A stretch of 64,000 nt of DNA, taken from assembly GCF_028750675.1 (NCBI RefSeq), contig NZ_JAQQPZ010000002.1, positions 125,800-189,799 of the forward strand, written 5' to 3'. Below the pieces are notes generated by a model. That model was not told where the DNA came from. It ran no database searches and was given only the letters and a program-made list of their open reading frames with translations. The number at the start of each line of letters is the position of its first letter. The first letter of the stretch is position 1. A program made the position numbers and the translations under genes. Origin of the DNA: Shewanella metallivivens (lineage in GTDB: Bacteria > Pseudomonadota > Gammaproteobacteria > Enterobacterales > Shewanellaceae). This document shows positions 57,710-64,000 of this stretch, in pieces.

Positions 57710-60268
57710 ATGAGTGTGATTATTGATGTTAAAACGGAGCTCGTTCAATTGTATATTAACAATAGCACTATGGCTGAATTGCCTGACTGGCTTTTTAAAT
57801 ACCTAAATACATCACATGCTCATGATGAACTCGCCAATCACAGCGGTAAGAGTCCAGATCATTGGGACACCTTGTTCAATGGATTATCTAGCTTAACTGC
57901 AGAAGATGTCAGCGAGCGCGCTATCGAAATCAGCCAATTATTTCAAAATGGCAATATTAAACTCGACAGAAACCAAAAATGGCATTTTGATCCCTTACCC
58001 TTTATGTTTTCCAAAAGTGACTGGGCTTTATTGGAAGCAGGCATAAAGCAAAGGACAATATTACTCAATAAAATTCAACAAGATATTTATGGTGAGCAAA
58101 AGTTATTGCTTGATGGACATATTCCTGCTCAGCAATTATTTCAAGATAATAACTACTTGAGAGAAGGGTTTAACCTGCCTCAAAATGAACTCAAACTGTT
58201 TTTTACCGCGCTAGATATATACCGCGCTCCGTCTGGCGAATTTAAAGTGTTAGTCGATCACTGCCAGTGTCCATTGGGGTTAGGTTTGTTGCTCGAAAGC
58301 CGAATTATTGCGCGGCGTGTGATGGCCGAAGAATTTGCTGAATGCAATGTTCAACAAATTAAAGGCTTTTTGAAGCGATTTACTGATGCTATCAACGAAT
58401 ATACCCGATATATGGATGACCCAAGGATTGTTATCCTCACCCAGGGAGTCGATGATCCTAATTATAATGAGCACGCATTTTTGTCGACTTACTTTGGTTA
58501 TACCCTAGTACAAAGTGCTGATTTAACTGTGCGTCATGGTGAAGTTTGTTTAAAGTCGTTACCCGGCTTAGGTAAAATAAACGTGATTCTTCGGTGGATA
58601 CCGGATCGCAGCATTGATTCGTTAGAACAAACCGAATACTCACTTCACGGGATCCCCGGGTTACTTCAAGCGGTAAGAGAAGGCACGGTTAAAGTGTTAA
58701 ATCCATTTGGCAGTGGAGTATTGTCATCACCCGCTATTCAATGTCGACTCGATGAGTTGTCTCACCATCTTTTAAACGAGCCTTTGCTTATTGGCGAGCC
58801 GAGTCATTATGACCTTGAACAAGCAAAAAACCTCGATTGGAGTCTGCTTGAATTAGTCAGTTATAACGATAAACATTTTAAACTCGACGGCGCGAGTGAA
58901 GCAGATAAAATTCGAGTTGCAATTAATGAACATCCCGATGCGTATTTTTTTCAAGAGAAACCAATATTTAGCTGTGCACCTTTTTGGAGCGAAGGAAAGC
59001 TGGTGGCCAAACCTGTGTTGTTTAGGTGTTATGCATTAACCACCGAAAATGGGATAGAAGTACTGCCTTCAGCCTTATGTTTTTCTAACGAAAACGATAA
59101 AGACCCGAGTGTGTCGGGTTGGCTTAAAGACACCTGGATAAATGCCGCAGATAACCTTGTGGCAGGCGCTCATAATATACCTGCTCCCGTGAAAAAAAGA
59201 ATGGATGTGACTTTACTCGAAGGGGTTGTTTCGAGTCGCACCGCAGAACATTTATTTTGGCTGGGCCGCTATCTAGAGCGCAGTGAGAACACGATTCGCA
59301 TCTTACGTATTTTTATCGATAGATACACTGAATTGGCCATTTACCCCAGTACCATGCGGCGAAATATTGTCACGCGATTGTTAAGTGCCATTAAGTCTCA
59401 GCACATTGTTTACCCTTATATTGAACCTACTGACATCTCTGATGAATATGAGCCTAAGCAGGCTAAACAAACTGCTTTTCAATTGCTTGCAGATGAGCAA
59501 TGCGCAGGGAGTATTATTAATACCCTCACATATTTGTTTAATGCCACGTTGCAAATTCAAGAGTTGTTATCCAATGACAGTCGCCGAATTATTGAAGACA
59601 TTAATGATCAAATTCAAAAACTTAAGCGTGTCGCGGTTAATATCTCTGCCCGTGGGATGCAAAGCAGCTTAGATCAAATCATTGGGTTTATTATGGCGTT
59701 TAACGGCTCTATTACTGATTGTATGCCTAATAGTAATGGTTGGTTTATGTTAGAAATCGGCCGCAGAGTTGAACGTAGTATTCAAATTAACTCACTCACT
59801 GCGTCGTTATTGTCTGAAGAAACGCTTGAGACAGAAGAACTTGCCATATTAGAAGCGGTATTGAGTTGCCAAGTGAGTTTGGTTACTCACAAACGCCGTT
59901 ATCGCATGTACCAAAGTATTGGAACCGGTATCGAATTATTGATGCTAGATGCTGAGTATCCGCGCTCATTATTATTTCAATTAGAACAAATTGATTTACT
60001 TTGTCAAAATCTCCCAATAAAACGGCGACCCGGAGTCATATCTGCACATGAAAAAGCTATTTTGCTATCTAAAACAACGTGTTACTTAACAGAGAAAGAT
60101 TATTTACAACACAGTGAAGATGGACAGCGTAAGCAGTTAAAGGAGTTTAGCCATAATATTCGAACGAATTTGAATACGTTTTGTGATGTATTGCTAGTTC
60201 AGTATTTCTCTCATACCCAAACGGCTAGTAAATTGAACTGGTCGAATATTGAGCAAATTCAGTCGTGA
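57710..60268 (+). CDS. Fusion of circularly permuted ATP-grasp and alpha-E domain
   Basis: 852 residues, cytosolic. The N-terminal 490 residues are the circularly permuted ATP-grasp type (COG2308), with KQRTILLNKIQQDIYG near 110, VILTQGVDDPNYNEHAFLS near 245 and an ATP-grasp end that lacks a clear glycine-rich SGGYG motif of the separate copy. From about residue 500 the alpha-E domain (COG2307) begins with VSSRTAEHLFWLGRYLERSE. The later genes at 61209 and 62665 code the same two domains as separate proteins, so the cluster holds both a fused and a split version. Weak ribosome site before ATG 57710; the stop overlaps the next gene by 4 bp. Confidence 0.87.
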   Translation: MSVIIDVKTELVQLYINNSTMAELPDWLFKYLNTSHAHDELANHSGKSPDHWDTLFNGLSSLTAEDVSERAIEISQLFQNGNIKLDRNQKWHFDPLPFMFSKSDWALLEAGIKQRTILLNKIQQDIYGEQKLLLDGHIPAQQLFQDNNYLREGFNLPQNELKLFFTALDIYRAPSGEFKVLVDHCQCPLGLGLLLESRIIARRVMAEEFAECNVQQIKGFLKRFTDAINEYTRYMDDPRIVILTQGVDDPNYNEHAFLSTYFGYTLVQSADLTVRHGEVCLKSLPGLGKINVILRWIPDRSIDSLEQTEYSLHGIPGLLQAVREGTVKVLNPFGSGVLSSPAIQCRLDELSHHLLNEPLLIGEPSHYDLEQAKNLDWSLLELVSYNDKHFKLDGASEADKIRVAINEHPDAYFFQEKPIFSCAPFWSEGKLVAKPVLFRCYALTTENGIEVLPSALCFSNENDKDPSVSGWLKDTWINAADNLVAGAHNIPAPVKKRMDVTLLEGVVSSRTAEHLFWLGRYLERSENTIRILRIFIDRYTELAIYPSTMRRNIVTRLLSAIKSQHIVYPYIEPTDISDEYEPKQAKQTAFQLLADEQCAGSIINTLTYLFNATLQIQELLSNDSRRIIEDINDQIQKLKRVAVNISARGMQSSLDQIIGFIMAFNGSITDCMPNSNGWFMLEIGRRVERSIQINSLTASLLSEETLETEELAILEAVLSCQVSLVTHKRRYRMYQSIGTGIELLMLDAEYPRSLLFQLEQIDLLCQNLPIKRRPGVISAHEKAILLSKTTCYLTEKDYLQHSEDGQRKQLKEFSHNIRTNLNTFCDVLLVQYFSHTQTASKLNWSNIEQIQS

Positions 60269-61143
60269 AATATAAAATTAAACACTCAACAACATACCAA
60301 TATGCTGACTTTGTTAGTTTATGTCAGAATCATGCCCGATTAACGCCAAAAACAATTCGTGGCCAAATATGCCATAGCAGTCGGATTGAAATTACACCCC
60401 CAACAAGTTATTTGCAGCAATTTACCGATTACTTTGATAATACCGTCACTGTGTTTGAGATCACTCAGCAACATAATATGTTGACTGTGACCATGGTAAG
60501 TGAAGTCGAATTATTAGTCAGTAGCAATGACAATTTAAATAAAGTGGATATGCCATGGACTAAGGCACGGGATTTATTAAATAAGCCGACAACACATGAA
60601 TTGTTAAAAGCATCCGAATTTGTCATGCCATCACAACATACGCCAATCGATGAGATGGTTAAAGCCTATGCATTAGTGTCATTTAAACCCGACGTCAGTT
60701 TAATTTCTGCATGCAAAGATTTAATGGCACGAATTTTTCATGAGTTTTTATATGATCCTGGTTTTACAACCATTAGCACGCCTTTAAGTGTTGTATTTGC
60801 ACAAAAAAAGGGCGTTTGTCAGGATTTTGCTCACTTTGCGTTAGCGTGTTTACGTAGCATGGGGTTAGCGGGAAGGTATGTGAGCGGCTATATCGAAACA
60901 TTGCCACCAGAAGGTGAAGAGAAATTAGAAGGCGCTGATGCAACCCATGCATGGTTTGCGGTGTTTGTCCCTAATTTTGGTTGGGTCGATTTTGATCCAA
61001 CAAATAATGTATTACCTAAAGAACAACATATTACTTTGGCGTTCGGTCGTGATTTTTCTGATGTCACCCCTCTCAAAGGAGTGGTATTTGGGGGGGGCAA
61101 TCAGCTATTAGGTGTAGCAGTGGATATGATTAGGTTAGATTAG
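60265..61143 (+). CDS. Transglutaminase-like cysteine protease/transferase
   Basis: 292 residues from a GTG start that overlaps the previous stop (GTGA). N-terminal beta domain (KIKHSTTYQYADFVSLCQNH), then the papain-like core with KKGVCQDFAHFALACLRSMG near residue 190 (cysteine), DATHAWFAVFVP near 225 (histidine) and WVDFDPTNN near 240 (aspartate). All three catalytic residues are present. No signal peptide. Translationally coupled to the ATP-grasp/alpha-E fusion. Confidence 0.92.
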   Translation: MKYKIKHSTTYQYADFVSLCQNHARLTPKTIRGQICHSSRIEITPPTSYLQQFTDYFDNTVTVFEITQQHNMLTVTMVSEVELLVSSNDNLNKVDMPWTKARDLLNKPTTHELLKASEFVMPSQHTPIDEMVKAYALVSFKPDVSLISACKDLMARIFHEFLYDPGFTTISTPLSVVFAQKKGVCQDFAHFALACLRSMGLAGRYVSGYIETLPPEGEEKLEGADATHAWFAVFVPNFGWVDFDPTNNVLPKEQHITLAFGRDFSDVTPLKGVVFGGGNQLLGVAVDMIRLD

Positions 61144-61208
61144 ATTAATTTGTATCAATCTTATCATTTCATATTCGATATGACTCAATGGTTTATAGGC
61201 GGAAGTGT

Positions 61209-62663
61209 ATGAGAATTGATTGGAAAGCGTACAACACCAAAGGGTTTTTTGATGAATTAATTGACGGCCAAGGAAACGTAAGATTACACGGACAAAAATT
61301 AGCTCAATTTTTTGCTAATCTTTCAGCAGATGAATTAAAAAAAGCCAGAGCCGTGGCTGATTTAGCCATTAAAGAAATGGGCATTACTTTCACTGTTTAC
61401 AATGAAGGTAGCATGATCGATAGGGCTTGGCCTTTTGATATTATCCCTCGTACGATTGGCAAAAATGAATGGCAAAAAGTCGAACTGGGTTTAAAGCAAC
61501 GTGTTGAAGCGTTAAATCTGTTTATTGATGATTTATATCATGATCAAAAGATCATTAAAGACGGTGTATTTCCAAGAGGCTTACTCGAAAAGTCGGTTAA
61601 TTTTAGGCAACAGTGTGTCGGGATTAATCCGCCAAATAAAATTTGGGCACATATATGTGGTTCTGATTTAGTCCGCGACGGTAAGGGAACTGTGTATGTA
61701 TTAGAAGATAACTTACGCGTTCCTTCTGGTGTCTCTTATATGCTCGAAAACCGTTCAGTTATGAAGCGGGTTTTTCCTGAGTTATTTGAGCAAATGTCTA
61801 TTTTGCCTATCGATGATTACCCCTCGCAATTGTTTGACATGCTAGCTGCCATGTCGCCTCGTCCACAGGACAAACCTGAAGTGGTTGTATTAACCCCTGG
61901 GGTATTTAATTCTGCTTATTTTGAACATTGTTATCTTGCTCAAGAAATGGGCTGTGAATTAGTAGAAGGTCGTGATCTTGTTGTTGAAAAAGATGATTGC
62001 GTCTACATGAGAACCATTACAGGTTTGCAACGAGTGGATGTGATTTATCGTCGTATTGATGACTTGTTTTTAGATCCAGAAGTGTTTTTACCCGATTCTC
62101 AATTAGGCGTACCCGGATTAATGCGAGCATGGTCTAAAGGGAATGTCGCGTTAGTTAATGCGCCTGGAGCTGGGGTGGCAGACGATAAGGTGGTATACGC
62201 CTATGTACCAGAAATCATTAAATATTACCTTGATGAAACCCCTAAATTAGAGAATGTACCAACGTACAAGTGTCTTGATGAAAAAGAATGCGATTATGTC
62301 ATCAAAAATATTGATAAATTGGTCGTTAAGCCCGCAAATGAATCCGGTGGATACGGTTTATTAATAGGCCCTAAGTCTACTCAAAAAGAACAACAAATTT
62401 GTATTGAACAAATAAAAGTCGATCCCCGTAATTGGGTTGCCCAACCTACATTAAATTTATCTACTGTTCCAACTTTCGACGGCCTTGAACCCGATGGACG
62501 CCATGTTGATTTAAGACCCTTTATTTTATCATCGGGTAAAGATATTCAAGTCACTACAGGCGGATTAACTCGTGTTGCCATGAATAAGGGATCGTTAGTG
62601 GTGAACTCATCTCAAGGTGGTGGCAGTAAAGATACATGGATTGTTGACGAAGAGGCGGAATAA
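61209..62663 (+). CDS. Circularly permuted ATP-grasp protein (COG2308)
   Basis: Start ATG 61209 after GGCGGAAG (484 residues). N-terminal DUF404-like part with WPFDIIPRTIGKNEWQKVE near 75 and DDLYHDQKIIKDG near 110, then the ATP-binding parts VYVLEDNLRVPSGVSYMLEN near 160, VVLTPGVFNSAYFEHCYLA near 220 and VVKPANESGGYGLLIGP near 380. The ESGGYG loop supports ATP binding, unlike the fused paralog. Predicted ligase-type activity forming peptide or amide bonds. The next gene, coding alpha-E, starts 2 bp later. Confidence 0.92.
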   Translation: MRIDWKAYNTKGFFDELIDGQGNVRLHGQKLAQFFANLSADELKKARAVADLAIKEMGITFTVYNEGSMIDRAWPFDIIPRTIGKNEWQKVELGLKQRVEALNLFIDDLYHDQKIIKDGVFPRGLLEKSVNFRQQCVGINPPNKIWAHICGSDLVRDGKGTVYVLEDNLRVPSGVSYMLENRSVMKRVFPELFEQMSILPIDDYPSQLFDMLAAMSPRPQDKPEVVVLTPGVFNSAYFEHCYLAQEMGCELVEGRDLVVEKDDCVYMRTITGLQRVDVIYRRIDDLFLDPEVFLPDSQLGVPGLMRAWSKGNVALVNAPGAGVADDKVVYAYVPEIIKYYLDETPKLENVPTYKCLDEKECDYVIKNIDKLVVKPANESGGYGLLIGPKSTQKEQQICIEQIKVDPRNWVAQPTLNLSTVPTFDGLEPDGRHVDLRPFILSSGKDIQVTTGGLTRVAMNKGSLVVNSSQGGGSKDTWIVDEEAE

Positions 62664-62664
62664 T

Positions 62665-63618
62665 ATGCTATCAAGAGTGGGTGAAACCTTATATTGGGTG
62701 TCTCGTTATATTGAACGTGCTGAAAATGTTGCGCGGGTCATTAATGTAAACAATATGTTGTTGCTGGATTTGCCAAAAGGTGTTTGTACCGGCTGGGGGC
62801 CTTTAATTGACATTATTGGTGCACGACAAGCTTATCTAGAAAATAATGCCGATTTTTCAGAGTCTAAAGCGCTTAAGTATTTATTAGTCGGTAAAGATAA
62901 TCCTTCTTCAATCTTAAACTCTATTATATCAGCACGAGAAAGCGCTCGAACCATTAGAGATGTCATCCCAAGAGATGTCTGGGAAGAGATAAACTCGTTA
63001 TATTATTATGTTAAAAATAATCAAAGCGAAGGTTTGAGTAAGCGTGGACGTTTTGCCTATTTAAAAAAGATTATTGAGTCTGCGCATCTTATATTTGGTA
63101 CGTTAAACGCGACAATTAATCATGATAATGGCTACATTTTCATTCGGTTTGGCTCAATCATTGAGCGAGCGGATATGTCATCACGGATTTTAGATATCCG
63201 CTCAGAAACGCTGATTACTAATGAAGAAGCAAAACCTTATGAAAATATACAGTGGATCAGTTTATTGCGCTCACTAAGTGCATATCAAATGTACCGTCAA
63301 GAAATGGGAGTGAGAGTGCAACGTGCGGATGTGATTGAGTTTGTGATGCACAGTGAAGTGTTTCCGCGATCAATTTTATTTTGCCTCAATGAAATGAAAT
63401 CGTTAGTTGAGCCACTGGTTAATTCGGCCGCTATTATTACTATCATAGATAATGCGAGAGATGATCTAAAAGGTAAGAACGTTAGGGAGCTTAAAAATGG
63501 CTTTTTGCATAACTACGTTGATGAAATACAAATAAAGTTAGCGGCAATTCATAACGTATTGGCTGAGTCATATTTTTTAAAATTGCCTTCTCAAACACAA
63601 TCTCAATCACAAGGTTAG
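62665..63618 (+). CDS. Alpha-E domain protein (COG2307)
   Basis: Start ATG 62665 after GAGGCGGA (317 residues); a longer frame from 62617 overlaps the previous gene and is unlikely. All-helical protein with the family opening MLSRVGETLYWVSRYIERAE and the central SIIERADMSSRILDIR near residue 165. Usually encoded next to the COG2308 ATP-grasp, as here. Activity unknown. An intrinsic terminator follows it, closing the cluster. Confidence 0.92.
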   Translation: MLSRVGETLYWVSRYIERAENVARVINVNNMLLLDLPKGVCTGWGPLIDIIGARQAYLENNADFSESKALKYLLVGKDNPSSILNSIISARESARTIRDVIPRDVWEEINSLYYYVKNNQSEGLSKRGRFAYLKKIIESAHLIFGTLNATINHDNGYIFIRFGSIIERADMSSRILDIRSETLITNEEAKPYENIQWISLLRSLSAYQMYRQEMGVRVQRADVIEFVMHSEVFPRSILFCLNEMKSLVEPLVNSAAIITIIDNARDDLKGKNVRELKNGFLHNYVDEIQIKLAAIHNVLAESYFLKLPSQTQSQSQG

Positions 63619-63630
63619 TTAAGTTTGTTT

Positions 63631-63664
63631 AGCGCCAGTAAAACAATACTGGCGCTTGTATTTT
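63631..63664 (+). terminator. Terminator closing the ATP-grasp/alpha-E cluster
   Basis: Perfect 10-bp stem AGCGCCAGTA/TACTGGCGCT (63631-63640, 63647-63656) with a 6-nt loop, then TGTATTTT. Confidence 0.8.
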
Positions 63665-64000
63665 GTGTTTGTCATGTCGCCTTACTCCGAAAATCCTGAT
63701 ATCAGCCCCCGAATGCTTTTTACCCAGCGATGCCATCATTAATTTAATGTGCCGATAGCTCTACGTTAACAACCACTAAATACTGTAACTGCGTTTTACA
63801 ACAGAACAAGGTAGTTGATTCGATCGCTTTGTGTAATTTTTAGCGCCGGTATGGGTCTCCACAGTGCCTAAGATGCGTCACAACATAACTCAATACAACA
63901 GACTAAATGTTTGCATCAATCTTGATAGTATCAGGTCGGGTCCTTTAGATTAATGCCCTTTCAACCATGCTAATTATGACAAGAAGGTAAGTAAGAATGA
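63665..64000. other. Right-edge gap; a gene may begin at 63997
   Basis: No gene is seen up to the last bases, where AAGGTAAGTAAG precedes an ATG at 63997. Only the first codon lies in the window, so no product can be named. Confidence 0.4.

Overview
The window looks like a chromosomal segment of a marine gammaproteobacterium, most probably Shewanella or a close relative. The reasons are the housekeeping order ald / lrp / ftsK / lolA / rarA / crcB / serS, a tusDCBE set next to a YccA-type protein, a GH97 (SusB-like) glucosidase and TonB receptor in a starch locus, and a perfect FNR/EtrA-type box before cbpA. This assignment comes from gene content only; no database was searched.

Positions 1-19030 form a starch/maltodextrin locus. 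On the minus strand, reading right to left, are a TonB-dependent receptor, a flavin-dependent tryptophan-halogenase-like protein, a SusA-like neopullulanase and a lipoprotein alpha-amylase. A GH97 alpha-glucosidase follows, then an SLC45-like sugar transporter and a GH15 glucoamylase that runs off the left edge. Diverging on the plus strand are a cytosolic GH13 alpha-glucosidase and an FHS-type sugar transporter. Four promoters carry the same 14-bp palindrome (consensus TGMATACGTATKCA), in each case 5 or 6 bp upstream of a -35 box that is followed by an 18-bp spacer. I read these as sites for a LacI-family MalR-type regulator that is not encoded in the window. The inferred path is outer-membrane import of maltodextrins, periplasmic or surface hydrolysis, inner-membrane import by two MFS carriers, and final cytosolic hydrolysis.

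Positions 19157-34868 are mostly core genes: an RsmB/NOP-type RNA methyltransferase, a GAF-PAS-GGDEF-EAL protein with a degenerate GGDEF motif, ald and its divergent Lrp, ftsK, lolA, rarA, crcB, serS, the tusDCBE sulfur relay, a Bax-inhibitor-1 family membrane protein and a PunR-like LysR regulator.

Positions 35188-41925 hold a tRNA-Ser(UGA) with a small genomic island of 6463 bp in its 3' end. The island has a tyrosine integrase next to the tRNA. It is bounded by 204-bp near-identical direct repeats that contain the tRNA 3' end and the first codons of the integrase gene. Inside are two orphan Rhs tip cassettes. Each has a fragment of Rhs core, a shared boundary, a different C-terminal toxin-like domain and its own small exported immunity candidate. 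The two cassettes share a direct repeat of about 880 bp, and the first is broken by one extra T in a T run. A truncated recombinase gene and the 5' stub of a second integrase mark the right end.

Positions 42076-64000 contain two paralogous BCCT-family osmolyte transporters flanking cbpA-cbpM, a DEDDh exonuclease paired with a cNMP/CBS/DUF294 protein, a small CMD-family protein, and a helical protein coupled to an AarF/UbiB-type kinase-like protein. The last part is a five-gene cluster of transglutaminase-like, circularly permuted ATP-grasp and alpha-E proteins, which by family knowledge is a poorly understood peptide-modification or peptide-synthesis system. Gaps longer than 300 bases are described individually.
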